Origin: Virgibacillus natechei
GTDB taxonomy: Bacteria > Bacillota > Bacilli > Bacillales > Amphibacillaceae
DNA: 64,000 bases
Assembly: GCF_026013645.1 (NCBI RefSeq)
Contig: NZ_CP110224.1
Coordinates: 2,480,001-2,544,000, forward strand
Direction: 5' to 3'
The notes below the pieces were generated by a model, which worked only from the letters and a program-made list of their open reading frames with translations, searched no databases and was not told the DNA's origin. A program made the position numbers and the translations under genes. Positions 1 to 8,188 of the stretch are shown here, in pieces; the first letter of the stretch is position 1; every line of letters begins with the position of its first letter.

Positions 1-157
1 CCATTAGCAATCGTGTTACGGTAGATTTACCTCTAATACCGTTAACGAGGATCCTTGTGGGAATTCGTTTTATATTCCTATCCAATTTATTTCGTTCACG
101 GATCCCTATGTATAAAACAATTGCGGCAAAAAATGTCAAATAAATCAGTTCATTCAT
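1..157 (-). CDS. pgsB: Poly-gamma-glutamate synthase subunit PgsB/CapB, N-terminal part (runs off window)
   Basis: Only the first 52 codons are present; the gene continues past the left edge. The peptide starts MNELIYLTFFAAIVLYIGIR, a single N-terminal membrane helix, and reaches the sequence VNGIRGKSTVTRL, the ATP-binding P-loop typical of the Mur-ligase-like PgsB/CapB family. That family ligates glutamate into a poly-gamma-glutamate capsule or secreted polymer at the membrane, with PgsC and PgsA as partners; those genes would lie to the left and cannot be seen. The start is fixed by a good AGGAGG a few bases upstream. Identification is firm for the family; whether the operon is complete is unknown. 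Confidence 0.85.
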   Translation of the reverse strand, partial: MNELIYLTFFAAIVLYIGIRERNKLDRNIKRIPTRILVNGIRGKSTVTRLLM

Positions 158-377
158 TTTAAACCTCCTATTAATCTATAAAAGTATACTACTTTCATCA
201 TAAATCGACAAATAAAAAGACCCTCTCACGATAATCTAAAATCTCAGTTTACTAGATACAAACTAAGCTATCTCGTCTCTGTTTTCAATTAGTTGCTAAA
301 GGCTAATTTACAGCATTCTTGTTCAACATTGATTAGAAAACTTGGCAGTAGGAAAGTTTATAAGGTCCTATCTGCTG

Positions 378-413
378 AAAAAACGGGCAGCGTAAACAGA
401 TATACGCTGCCCG
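378..413 (-). terminator. Rho-independent terminator after sda
   Basis: An 11-bp perfect stem (CGGGCAGCGTA paired with TACGCTGCCCG, 8-nt loop) is followed on the minus strand by six T residues. It lies about 70 bases after the sda stop codon and separates sda from pgsB. Confidence 0.9.
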
Positions 414-481
414 AATCACTGTCATGGAAACAATGATTTTGTTTTCATGCCCTTTCCCTAACGATTAAAAACACAGTATAT

Positions 482-631
482 TCAATCAAGATTTTCTATG
501 TTTTTAAAAGAAAAATGGAGCTTTCTTCTCACTAACTCTCTTTCCAAAACCCGAATGAAGTCTTGATTTAAATCAAGATCCAATGCTTTTTTATACGAAT
601 CAATCAAAAGCTTATCGGATAGATATTCCAT
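482..631 (-). CDS. sda: Sda, checkpoint inhibitor of sporulation initiation (49 aa)
   Basis: A 49-residue protein beginning MEYLSDKLLIDSYKKALDLD. It matches the Sda family in length and pattern: the LSDxLLIxSYxKA opening, the LNxDFI turn and a basic RELVRRKL second helix. Sda is known as a small helical-hairpin protein that binds sporulation histidine kinases (KinA/KinB) and blocks phosphorelay signalling when replication is disturbed; in B. subtilis it is a DnaA target and a ClpXP substrate. A purine-rich GAGGAGAGGGGG sits 6 bases before the ATG, and a strong terminator follows. The C-terminus (HFSFKNIENLD) differs from the B. subtilis tail. No DnaA-box cluster was recognised upstream. Confidence 0.88.
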   Translation of the reverse strand: MEYLSDKLLIDSYKKALDLDLNQDFIRVLERELVRRKLHFSFKNIENLD

Positions 632-933
632 ACTGCACCCCCTCTCCTCATGAAATTTGAAAAAGTGGTTTCCGCATCACCTCCTTTCAATAAGATAGCT
701 TGGCATTCGCCAAGCCTTAAGGCGAGCATTTACACGCACAATTATTTTCGATGGGGCGAGGAATCGTAGTCCCAAATGTATTCGATGGGACAAGCATTTA
801 CGCGCAGTCCCAAGACGAGACAGTTTTATCCAATGAAGCTGAAAAAATATGGATACATTTTTCACTGGTTAGAAAACTCGCCATTCGTTTAAGGGAATTT
901 TAAAAAGCGTTCTTTGCTTTCTTATCTGCAAAT
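632..933. repeat. Non-coding stretch with fragments of the dispersed intergenic repeats
   Basis: No gene is supported here. Around 745-830 the text resembles the inverted-repeat ends of the long dispersed elements (GATGGGACAAGC and GCGCAGTCCCAA). At about 865-930 a copy of the short TTAGAAAACTTG-type element is visible, with the segments AAGCGTTCTTTGCTTT and CTTATCTGC that recur near 33350, 51010 and 59060. The open frames here are by-products of the repeats. Confidence 0.5.
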
Positions 934-1003
934 AAAAAAAGCATATCAGAAAGAGTAAGGTCGAGTGAATCTGTTTAAATTTGACCTGATTCTTTGATAT
1001 GCT
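934..1003 (-). terminator. Hairpin with T-run, probable terminator
   Basis: GCATATCA pairs with TGATATGC, with more imperfect pairing inside, and the minus strand continues with seven T residues. It would stop transcription coming from the decayed region to the right. No intact gene now reads into it. Confidence 0.6.
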
Positions 1004-1079
1004 TGTTGTTTACATCTTTTCATACGAGTGGTTGCTCCTGAATCAATTTTCTCAAAGTTATAAACTATGCGCAAATTAT

Positions 1080-1221
1080 TGGACATGGATCAACATGCAA
1101 CCCCTTATCGCGGGAAAATAGTCATAATAGTAATTATTCCAACTATTAAGAAGGCAGTAGTGAACATTCTAGCGAAAATTGGGATCGACATTCCAGTATT
1201 TCCTACCAGTAAAAAATGATA
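1080..1221 (+). pseudogene. Relic of an IS110/IS1111-family transposase
   Basis: One frame reads IPTIKKAVVNILAKIGIDI followed by PVFPTSKK and a stop. This resembles the C-terminal helix-hairpin-helix segment of IS110-type transposases (pattern IPGIGKxTAxxILAEIGxD followed by xFPSxKH), but upstream and downstream codons do not keep a frame. No ends or target-site duplication are recognisable. It is a short degraded fragment; the assignment rests on pattern memory only. Confidence 0.4.
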
Positions 1222-1379
1222 TTATCGAACGTAGCGGGGACAGAGTCAAGTACCATAAGTCATACTTCAACTAATAACCATAACTATTTCTATAACAAGA
1301 TTTTTAACTAAATATAATGTAAACTAAAAGTAAGTAGAATACCTAGAACGGGTTCTTTAATTAGCAGATAAGTTATTCC

Positions 1380-1665
1380 TTCCTGCTTATGTGCTAGGTT
1401 TCGGTCAATCATCATTAATGCGCTTACCATTAAATACCCCATTTATAAAAATTGAAACAGGTCATCTATTTAAGTAGAATTTAATAATGAAGGAATATGG
1501 GTCAACCGATGCACGCCCTTATTCCCCTATATAGTCGCATCGTTTCCTAACAAACTTCCGAATAGCTTCTCTGAATTTCCATGTATTACGTTTCTTTTAT
1601 ATGTCGGTATAATCACAATATGGTACATGCAATTCCATTTTATATGTATGTAATAAAGCATTTTC
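1380..1665 (-). pseudogene. Relic of an IS200/IS605-family TnpA transposase
   Basis: Minus-strand translation gives KWNCMYHIVIIPTYKRNVIH, the family opening (usually YKWNCKYHIVFxPKYRRKV), then after stops and frame changes a piece reading MGYLMVSALMMIDRNLAHK, equivalent to the family's FMGYLKGKSxLMIFDRxAN. The HUH motif and the catalytic tyrosine region are not preserved, so it cannot act as a Y1 transposase. No left-end or right-end hairpins were recognised. Confidence 0.6.
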
Positions 1666-1788
1666 TTTTAGGGTTTCTGCGCATAGCGTGGGACTTAATC
1701 TGGAGTAAAAATTTGGTTAAACTCATGAGTGGTGTCAACCTACCAGTAAAACATGAGTGAGGATGATCATATAAAGCAAAATGCCTCC

Positions 1789-1908
1789 TATTCCTTTAGA
1801 CCAGCAGGTGAATGTCCGCCTACTTGGTATGACGAACCCTTTGTGGGCCAATATAAACTTCATTGTTTTTATGAACCAATAGTAGCAGAATGTGAAGAGT
1901 ATTTATAA
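1789..1908 (+). pseudogene. C-terminal fragment of a CwlJ-like spore cortex hydrolase, inverted relative to its N-terminal half
   Basis: The plus strand encodes YSFRPAGECPPTWYDEPFVG and then QYKLHCFYEPIVAECEEYL and a stop. This corresponds to the C-terminus of CwlJ (pattern WYFRPxGxCPAxWYNQPFVxRFKxHCFYxP). It has no start codon or Shine-Dalgarno site of its own. The matching N-terminal part lies just to the right on the other strand, so a segment of about 120 bases appears to have been flipped. Confidence 0.65.
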
Positions 1909-1921
1909 TACGTTCTTACTA

Positions 1922-2198
1922 TAAACTATTTTCAGCAGGCCAGCCCCTTTCCCCATTATTAACTACGTGCTAAACGTCTTTCACTTTCTCTTGCTCTTTG
2001 ATAAAAAGTACCATGTAGAGTGCCTCATAAGCAGATGGTGATTGATCACTAGCGGAAGTGTACAGTAACCCTTCAAAAGTCAGAACATTCAACTCTTGCC
2101 CGATTTACTGTAACTGCACCAACATGTAACATACCTAACTTCCCTTCCGCTTCTACTTCTGCTCTAAGCAATCTTGCTAAGAAGTTAATATCCGCTGC
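1922..2198 (-). pseudogene. N-terminal part of a CwlJ-like cell wall hydrolase, with stops
   Basis: The minus strand reads AADINFLARLLRAEVEAEGK and then LGMLHVGAVTVNRARVECSDF, clearly the start of the CwlJ/SleB hydrolase_2 domain including the RxE motif. In-frame stops follow, then GTFYQRARESERRLAR and, shifted by one frame, VNNGERGWPAENSL. The first few codons are missing: the coding text begins directly after a terminator T-run, so there is no start codon. CwlJ is a cortex-lytic enzyme needed for Ca-DPA germination; this copy is dead. Confidence 0.7.
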
Positions 2199-2244
2199 CA
2201 AAAAATAAAGCATAAATTTTCCTGTTTGGAAAACTTATGCTTTA
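2199..2244 (-). terminator. Second hairpin terminator downstream of ssrA
   Basis: TAAAGCATAAxTTTTCC pairs with GGAAAAxTTATGCTTTA across a short loop, and the minus strand continues with six T residues. It backs up the terminator placed directly at the tmRNA 3' end. The decayed cwlJ text starts right after its T-run. Confidence 0.75.
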
Positions 2245-2259
2245 CGTCACATTATAAAA

Positions 2260-2290
2260 TAAAAAAACCACCAACATTATGTATTGGTGG
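2260..2290 (-). terminator. ssrA: ssrA terminator overlapping the tmRNA CCA end
   Basis: On the minus strand CCACCAA, which contains the encoded CCA end of the tmRNA, pairs with TTGGTGG nine bases later and runs into seven T residues. The terminator stem therefore uses the acceptor tail itself; 3' trimming must open or remove it before the mature tail forms. Confidence 0.85.
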
Positions 2291-2973
2291 AGACGGTGGG
2301 ACATGCTCTTCCATGCTTTCGACATGGCACTGACTATATCTTGAACCTGATTGTATCAGGTTCTTCGGCGTCTTATGCAAAATATAAATTTACCTTTTCC
2401 AGGCAGCATTTCGCATCTTAGTACTACCAAGTTTGGCAGCCTATAAGTCGATACATGGCTATTGGATTGCTCCACACACCACTCGGTATTGCCCTATTGC
2501 TGAATGTCGTTAAAAACTTTAGCACTTTAACATAGTGGGGACAACCCCCTCACATGAGCAACTTAGGTTTCACCGATAAAGCCGAATTTTCACTTTTGTA
2601 TTACTACAAAAGGCGACTAATTACTAATCGAACCCACGTCCAGAGATATCGCCACTCAGGCTTCTACACGCATAGTTGATATATTATCATTCGCTATCAT
2701 GTCAGCCTACCAACAGGCTTCCAAGTAGCTAGTCTGATTCATTTCAACTATCATCCTCAGACGGTGAATGACAGTGTAGCCCGCTTCATTTGAGACCCTT
2801 CTATCTGCCACACGGGCGATAGCAGGAAGGATCGCTTAAGTCAGCTTATGCAGCTGCTAAAGCTGGTGTATTGTTTTCTTTGCCAGTTATATTTAGGCGA
2901 TAACGTTTTACGAGCCGTAACCTCGACGCGCAACCTGAGCTCAATCTATCCCTGTCGAATCCGTAACGTCCCC
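2285..2973 (-). ncRNA. ssrA: Transfer-messenger RNA (tmRNA), split by an intron
   Basis: The 5' end GGGGACGTTACGGATTCGAC and the 3' end CCCACCGTCTCCACCA are both standard for Bacillaceae tmRNA. The tag frame reads GKENNTPALAAA then TAA, giving the degradation tag A-GKENNTPALAAA, one alanine longer than the usual ALAA ending. The 5' exon is 347 nt and the 3' exon 17 nt. Joined, they give a 364-nt RNA, the normal size, with a T arm GTGGG-TTCGATT-CCCAC. Between them lies a 325-nt insert with group I intron features. tmRNA with SmpB frees stalled ribosomes and tags the nascent protein for ClpXP-type proteases. smpB lies immediately upstream, and the gene has its own sigma-A-type promoter. Confidence 0.96.
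2302..2626 (-). other. Group I self-splicing intron inside the tmRNA T loop
   Basis: The insert begins after a U and ends with a G, as group I introns do. P1 can form: exon CGAU pairs with intron GUCG eight to twelve bases inside, giving a U.G pair at the 5' splice site. The conserved P7 strand AAGATATAGTC is present (2342-2332), preceded by a perfect P8-type hairpin GAACCTGA/TCAGGTTC (2363-2343). Near the 3' end a CCATG/CATGG hairpin fits P9. There is no homing endonuclease frame; at 325 nt it is a minimal ribozyme. Removing it restores a canonical T stem-loop. The subgroup was not determined. Confidence 0.93.
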
Positions 2974-3044
2974 ATAAATGAGTAACGCTCAGAATTTATA
3001 TTGAGCATTTAATTATATATTTCCTCTAACCAACTACAGTATTC

Positions 3045-3072
3045 ATTATAGCATAAATACGATTGAAGTCAA
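3045..3072 (-). promoter_or_regulatory. Sigma-A-type promoter of ssrA
   Basis: On the minus strand TTGACT, a 16-base spacer and a consensus TATAAT. Initiation about seven bases later would leave a leader of roughly 65 nt before the mature 5' end, to be removed by RNase P as for other tmRNAs. Confidence 0.85.
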
Positions 3073-3094
3073 GGCCTGGAAGGTTTTACAAGCC

Positions 3095-3562
3095 TTATTC
3101 CTTCGTATGCTCCTTAATCGCTCTATCTGCATCACGTTTCATTTGTTTTCGTTTTAAATCTTCTCGCTTGTCGTATTTCTTTTTCCCTTTTCCAAGTCCA
3201 ATCAACACTTTGGCAACACCGTTTTTGATATAAATTTTCAATGGGATGAGTGCATAACCCTGCTGCTGTGTTAATCCGATTAATTTATCAATCTCTTTAC
3301 GGTGCATTAGCAATTTCCTTGTTCGTGTTGGGTCATGATTAAACCGATTCCCTTGCTCGTATTCTGCAATATGCAAATTAATAAGTCTTATCTCTCCACG
3401 ATCTATTCTTGCATGGGAATCCTTAATGTTGATCCTTCCTGAACGTATTGACTTTATTTCCGTTCCTTGTAGAACAATCCCTGCTTCATATGTTTCTTCA
3501 ATGGTAAAATCATGGGATGCTTTCCTATTTTGTGCAATTGCATTTCCTTTACCTTTTGGCAT
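3095..3562 (-). CDS. smpB: SsrA-binding protein SmpB
   Basis: 155 residues, the normal length. It carries the family's RNA-binding beta-barrel with the GxEIKSIRxGxxxxxDSHARI stretch early on, KLLMHRKEI near residue 85, and the basic C-terminal tail with [10 protein letters not shown] near 130 that becomes helical in the empty mRNA channel. SmpB carries alanyl-tmRNA to stalled ribosomes. Its position between rnr/ZIP and ssrA follows the Bacillus order apart from the inserted transporter gene, and ssrA downstream has its own promoter. A GGAGGAAACACC-type ribosome site precedes the ATG. Confidence 0.97.
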   Translation of the reverse strand: MPKGKGNAIAQNRKASHDFTIEETYEAGIVLQGTEIKSIRSGRINIKDSHARIDRGEIRLINLHIAEYEQGNRFNHDPTRTRKLLMHRKEIDKLIGLTQQQGYALIPLKIYIKNGVAKVLIGLGKGKKKYDKREDLKRKQMKRDADRAIKEHTKE

Positions 3563-3642
3563 GGTGTTTCCTCCTACTACTTACATGGGATCTATTTTAC
3601 CAAATAATTGTTGGGATTCCAATCAGAAAAGCTATTTCACTG

Positions 3643-4452
3643 TTAAATAAGAAGCACTAAACTTATCGCCATAACAGCCATTCCACTTATTACCCCATAG
3701 ATTGAAATATGGGATTCGTCGTATTTTTTGGCAGCCGGCAATAGTTGATCCAATGAAATAAAGACCATTATTCCACCTACTCCTGCAAAAATGATACCAA
3801 ATGTTACACCATTTAAAAATGGCATTAGAAATAGAAATGCAACTACTGCACCCGCCGGCTCAGCTAATCCTGATAAAAATGATAATTTAAAAGCTTTTTT
3901 CTTATCATTTGTTGCATAGTATACCGGAACCGATATTGCAATGCCTTCAGGTATATTGTGAATAGCCACAGCTATTGCTATTGCAAGACCTAAAGACGGA
4001 TCCTGTAATGTGGATACGAATGTAGCAATGCCTTCAGGAAAATTATGAATAGCTATTGCTATCGCCGTATATCCCCCCATTTGTAATAATGCAGGATCCT
4101 TGATCGCTTTTCCTGGATCTTTCATGTCTTCTACTTTTTTTAACTCATGTGGGTTTGATTGCTTTGGGATAAACTTATCTATTAATGCTATAAATATCAT
4201 ACCTGCAAAAAATGAAATAACGGTTAACCATATCCCATTTTGTTCTCCAAGTTCCGCAACAAGCGCATCTTGAGCTTTTGGAAATATGTCGATCATCGAT
4301 ACGTAAATCATAACACCTGCTGAGAACCCTAATGCAAACGATAGAAATTTCGTATTGGTTGTTTTTGCAAAAAAAGCAATAAAGCTTCCTATCCCTGTAG
4401 CAAGTCCAGCGAACAACGTAAATAGAAATGCTAATAATACATCTGATCCCAC
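3643..4452 (-). CDS. ZIP-family metal (zinc) transporter, ZupT-like
   Basis: About 269 residues with eight predicted membrane spans. The two ZIP signature helices are clear: AIHNFPEGIATF and AIHNIPEGIAIS, with the metal-binding His, Asn/Glu and Pro-Glu-Gly residues. A variable loop between spans 3 and 4 (KQSNPHELKKVEDMKD) is poor in histidine. The family moves divalent metals, mainly zinc, into the cytoplasm. I chose the GTG that lies 8 bases after AAAGGAG; the GTG three codons earlier overlaps that site. In B. subtilis rnr and smpB are neighbours, so this gene looks inserted. Metal specificity cannot be read from the sequence. Confidence 0.88.
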   Translation of the reverse strand: MGSDVLLAFLFTLFAGLATGIGSFIAFFAKTTNTKFLSFALGFSAGVMIYVSMIDIFPKAQDALVAELGEQNGIWLTVISFFAGMIFIALIDKFIPKQSNPHELKKVEDMKDPGKAIKDPALLQMGGYTAIAIAIHNFPEGIATFVSTLQDPSLGLAIAIAVAIHNIPEGIAISVPVYYATNDKKKAFKLSFLSGLAEPAGAVVAFLFLMPFLNGVTFGIIFAGVGGIMVFISLDQLLPAAKKYDESHISIYGVISGMAVMAISLVLLI

Positions 4453-4635
4453 TAAACTCACTCCTTTGCAAACGACATCTTATTAAACTGCAATAAGTAA
4501 CTATTTTTACTAAATTGATTATTAGTATTAACTTACACGTCAGTTGTTATCACTCTAAGATGAAGTTTATAAGAGGATAAATTATATGTCAACAATTATT
4601 TTTCCCTAGTCCAACTTTTGAACACGCTTATTAAT

Positions 4636-4674
4636 GAAAAAGATGAACCGAACATCGTTCTGGCTCATCCTTTC
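4636..4674 (-). terminator. Terminator after rnr
   Basis: GGATGAGCC pairs with GGTTCATC across a 12-nt loop, followed by a five-T run on the minus strand, just after the rnr stop codon. Confidence 0.8.
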
Positions 4675-4681
4675 ATTTCAT

Positions 4682-6877
4682 TTACTTATTTTTCTTTTTT
4701 CGTTTTTTCGTTTTCGTTTCTTTTTTCTGCCGTGGAGGCTTTGGTGGCTTCGATTCTTCTGATTTAACCAATTCAAAATCAACGGTTCGTTCATCGATGT
4801 TAACACTTACTACTCGTATCTCTACTTCGTCACCAATACGGTAAATATTTGCTGTTCGCTCCCCGATAAGTGCAAGACTTTTTTCATCATAATTATAATA
4901 ATCGTCTGTCAAGTTACTAACATGGATAAGCCCTTCCACGGTATTTTCTAATTCTACGAACATACCAAAGCTCGTTACAGATCCAATAATACCTGTAAAT
5001 TCCTCACCAATTTTGTCTTGCATATATTCTGCTTTTTTCAAATCATCTGTCTCTCGTTCCGCATCTACTGCAGTACGTTCCTTGTCAGATGTGTGTCTTG
5101 CTATTTCTGGAAGACTTTCCTTCCATTGTCGAATTGTTTTCTCATCCAAATTTTTATCGATTAAATATTCTCTGATCAATCGATGGACAATTAAATCAGG
5201 ATATCTACGAATTGGTGATGTGAAATGTGTATAGAATTCAGTAGCTAACCCGAAATGTCCTATACCCTGTGGATCATATTTTGCCTGTTTCATCGAACGA
5301 AGCATTAGCTTGGATACAATCATTTCCTCTGGTTTACCCTGTACGTCATCTATTACTTGTTGCAATGCTTGTGGATGAATCTCGTTTGCTGTTCCTTTCA
5401 CAGAGAGACCTAGACTGCCCAGGAATTCAAAAAAGCTTTGTAATTTACTTTCATCAGGGTCTTCATGAATGCGGTGAATAAATGGAACATCCATCCAATG
5501 GAAATGTTCAGCTATCGTTTCATTCGCCGCTAACATGAATTCCTCAATTAAACGTTCACCGACAGAACGCTCACGTAATACAACGTCTTCTGCTTTCCCT
5601 TTTTCATCAACCAGTACCTGAGCTTCTTTAAAATCAAAGTCGATAGCACCCCGACCCATTCGCTTGCCGCGTAATATCGATGCAAGACTTTCCATTTGTT
5701 CAAACATGGGTACTAAAGAATTAAATTTTTCCCTTGTTTCTTCATCTTTATCGGCTAATATTTTGTTAACGTCCGTATATGTCATCCGTTCCGTAGTCTT
5801 TATCACACTTTGAAAGATCTCATGATTAACCACTTCACCAGCGGACGTAATTTCCATCTCACACCCAAGCGTTAATCGATCAACGCGAGGATTCAATGAA
5901 CATATTCCATTAGAAAGACGATGTGGAATCATTGGAATGACTCGATCAACTAAATATACGCTTGTCCCACGTTCGAAAGCTTCTTTATCCATTGCCGAAT
6001 CTCTATCCACATAATAAGTGACGTCCGCTATATATACACCAAGCTTGTAATTCCCGTTATCAAGCTTCTTGACCGTAACTGCATCATCCAAATCTTTTGC
6101 GTCCGCGCCATCAATTGTCACGATAACCTCATCACGTAAGTCGCGCCGATTCTGAATTTCATCTTCGGTAATCGCCTCCGGTGCATGAGCAGCCTGATCC
6201 AATACTTCTTCAGGAAAATCTACTGTAATCCCATGTTTATGGATAATCGAAATAATATCGATTCCTGGATCATTTTTATGCCCGAGAATGTGAATGATTT
6301 CTCCTTCTGCACTTTTTCGGCCCTCTGGATACTTCGTAATATGTGCAATAACTTTATGACCACTGACTGCACCATTTGTCACGCTTTTCGGGATAAAAAT
6401 ATCATTTGGAATACGTTTATCATCCGCAATAACGAAGCCAAAAGCGCGGTTATCTTCATATGTTCCAACCACTTGTAATGTAGCTCGCTCTAAAATTCGT
6501 ATGACGGTTCCTTCTGGGCGTTTGTCATTGTCATCTTTCGTTTCCAAACGAACGAGCACTTTATCCTTGTTCATAGCTGAAGCTAAATCAGAAGGATTAA
6601 TGTATACATCTGTTTGATTTTCATCATCTGGAATTAAGAAAGCAAATCCCTTGGCATGCATTTGGATTCTTCCGCGAACAAGATTCATCTTTTCGGGCAG
6701 ACCGAAGCGGTTTTTCCGTGTGCGAACAAGTTCTCCTTCTTCCTCCAGTTTATTTAGTGCTTTGACAAATTCCTTGAAATCTACTGCATCATCAATTTCC
6801 AATGCTTCTTCTAATTCATCAACTGCTAATGGTTTCGTCCCTGTCTCTTTAAAAAATGTAAGTATATTATCTTTCAT
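4682..6877 (-). CDS. rnr: Ribonuclease R
   Basis: About 731 residues. Order of domains: an N-terminal winged-helix-like region, cold-shock domains ([18 protein letters not shown] near 75), the RNB catalytic domain with the acidic cluster [13 protein letters not shown] near 265, and a C-terminal S1 domain ([20 protein letters not shown] near 640), ending in a lysine-rich tail. RNase R is a processive 3'-5' exonuclease that degrades structured RNA, helps mature tmRNA in some bacteria and removes mRNA released by trans-translation, which fits its place beside smpB and ssrA. The chosen ATG has AAGGTG just before it; an ATG six codons earlier lacks a ribosome site. Confidence 0.96.
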   Translation of the reverse strand: MKDNILTFFKETGTKPLAVDELEEALEIDDAVDFKEFVKALNKLEEEGELVRTRKNRFGLPEKMNLVRGRIQMHAKGFAFLIPDDENQTDVYINPSDLASAMNKDKVLVRLETKDDNDKRPEGTVIRILERATLQVVGTYEDNRAFGFVIADDKRIPNDIFIPKSVTNGAVSGHKVIAHITKYPEGRKSAEGEIIHILGHKNDPGIDIISIIHKHGITVDFPEEVLDQAAHAPEAITEDEIQNRRDLRDEVIVTIDGADAKDLDDAVTVKKLDNGNYKLGVYIADVTYYVDRDSAMDKEAFERGTSVYLVDRVIPMIPHRLSNGICSLNPRVDRLTLGCEMEITSAGEVVNHEIFQSVIKTTERMTYTDVNKILADKDEETREKFNSLVPMFEQMESLASILRGKRMGRGAIDFDFKEAQVLVDEKGKAEDVVLRERSVGERLIEEFMLAANETIAEHFHWMDVPFIHRIHEDPDESKLQSFFEFLGSLGLSVKGTANEIHPQALQQVIDDVQGKPEEMIVSKLMLRSMKQAKYDPQGIGHFGLATEFYTHFTSPIRRYPDLIVHRLIREYLIDKNLDEKTIRQWKESLPEIARHTSDKERTAVDAERETDDLKKAEYMQDKIGEEFTGIIGSVTSFGMFVELENTVEGLIHVSNLTDDYYNYDEKSLALIGERTANIYRIGDEVEIRVVSVNIDERTVDFELVKSEESKPPKPPRQKKETKTKKRKKKNK

Positions 6878-6926
6878 TTGTTCACCTTCTTTCATAAGTA
6901 TTGTTAACTTTTTTCTGAGAATTTAA

Positions 6927-7673
6927 TCATTCTTTCCAATCAAGTGTTTCTAAGAATTGATAAATATCCTCAAACAGCTGATCCTTTTCCTTATCTAAGG
7001 TGATCACATGGCCAGATTCCTCATACCATTTCAAATCTTTCTCATCGGCTTCTACATTTTCGTAAATGTATGTAGCGCTTTCTGTGTTAATCATTTGATC
7101 TTTTCTAGCCTGGATCACATAGGTTGGTGTGTAAATCGTATCAACATTCGATTTCACTTCATTAATGAGGTTGGCAAGCTTGTCAAATACAGCTGTTGAT
7201 TGTTCCATTACATCCGTTAGTTCCTGTTTAATGGTAGCTTCATCTTTTCCTTCTAATTGCTTGTATTCTTTTGAGAATTGTTTAAAGCCTTGAGTTAGTT
7301 GTGTTTCATTATCAAAAAACATTGGTGTGCACATCGGAATAACTGCCTTTAATTTCTCAGAATAAGCCAGTTTTAATCCTAAGACCCCTCCCAGTGAAAG
7401 GCCGGCCACTGCTATTTCATCATAGCCTAGTTCGCGCAAGTGCTCAAAAGCTTTTGTAACATCCTCCCACCATTCATCTGGATTGGATTCAATCAATTCC
7501 TCTGGTGGCACTCCATGCCCACGATAAATTGGTGCATGACTTGTATAGCCTTTCTTCTCTAGAAATCTTCCAAGCATTCGAACATCGGCAGAATGTCCCG
7601 TTAAGCCGTGTAATAGTAAAACCGCTCGGGGTCCTGCTTCCATTGTAAATGGTTCTGGTTGTTTGACTTTCAC
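6927..7673 (-). CDS. est: Carboxylesterase (Est30/YvaK type)
   Basis: 248 residues, alpha/beta-hydrolase fold. The nucleophile elbow is GLSLGG with Ser93; the oxyanion region is LLLHGLTGHS near 20-28; the late GHVITLD gives the catalytic histidine, and the acid is in ARKDQMI. This matches the thermostable monomeric Est30 family, which cleaves short-chain esters; the natural substrate is unknown. It starts at a GTG with GGGAGAT about nine bases upstream and lies between secG and rnr, the same order as B. subtilis secG-yvaK-rnr, so it is likely co-transcribed. Confidence 0.9.
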   Translation of the reverse strand: MKVKQPEPFTMEAGPRAVLLLHGLTGHSADVRMLGRFLEKKGYTSHAPIYRGHGVPPEELIESNPDEWWEDVTKAFEHLRELGYDEIAVAGLSLGGVLGLKLAYSEKLKAVIPMCTPMFFDNETQLTQGFKQFSKEYKQLEGKDEATIKQELTDVMEQSTAVFDKLANLINEVKSNVDTIYTPTYVIQARKDQMINTESATYIYENVEADEKDLKWYEESGHVITLDKEKDQLFEDIYQFLETLDWKE

Positions 7674-7777
7674 TTCATTACATCTCCCTACTCTTTTTCT
7701 ATTATTTACTATACCCTTTTTGTTTGATTATACAACATCTTTTAATGAGAAAACTTACAAGTATTTCCTATTTGCAA

Positions 7778-7812
7778 ATTAAAAGCCCTTACCACGCTTT
7801 GTGATAAGGACT
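7778..7812 (-). terminator. Terminator after secG
   Basis: GTCCTTATCAC pairs with GTGGTAAGGGC around a five-base loop, followed by a T-rich run on the minus strand. It sits directly after the secG stop codon, so part of the transcript may end here before est. Confidence 0.8.
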
Positions 7813-7817
7813 AATTT

Positions 7818-8051
7818 TTATTGTATAACATATGCACTTAAAAATGCTAATACAAAGAATAAAACTCCAGTAACAATAGTTCCACGGTGAAGAACATAAT
7901 CCATTCCCCGTGCTTTTTGTTTTCCAAATAATTGTTCAGCCCCACCAGAAATAGCACCAGATAGACCTGCACTTTGACCTGACTGTAACAATACTAATAC
8001 AACCATAACAATCGCATTAACCACTAATAATATATTTACTAAAGTAGCCAT
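7818..8051 (-). CDS. secG: Preprotein translocase subunit SecG
   Basis: 77 residues with two membrane helices flanking the conserved cytoplasmic segment [20 protein letters not shown], where the family's GGAEQLFGK motif is intact. SecG associates with SecYE and assists SecA-driven export. The ATG is preceded by AGGAGGT; an upstream GTG in frame overlaps that site and is rejected. It is the first gene of the secG-est-rnr-smpB run. Confidence 0.95.
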   Translation of the reverse strand: MATLVNILLVVNAIVMVVLVLLQSGQSAGLSGAISGGAEQLFGKQKARGMDYVLHRGTIVTGVLFFVLAFLSAYVIQ

Positions 8052-8188
8052 ATTTAAACGCACACCTCCTATAACGACAATTACCTAACATAACTTTAGC
8101 ATAAATTTCGTTTACAAAGCAAGCTATATTATTGAAAGTGGACGTTTCCATGAATTAATTTTATCCTATTAATAGAGACTACAATAGA

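Noticed and set aside
640..677. Nine-codon leader peptide (MRKPLFQIS) upstream of sda
   Set aside because: The AGGAGG is only two bases before its ATG, too close for initiation, and nothing links it to attenuation.
677..865. 62-aa open frame on the plus strand next to sda
   Set aside because: Reads through fragments of the dispersed repeats, has no family resemblance, and the GGAGGTG near it belongs to the other strand.
2302..2626. Permuted or two-piece tmRNA
   Set aside because: The 5' and 3' ends are in normal order and the insert has P1, P7, P8 and P9 features of a group I intron, not the pre-tmRNA loop of a permuted gene.
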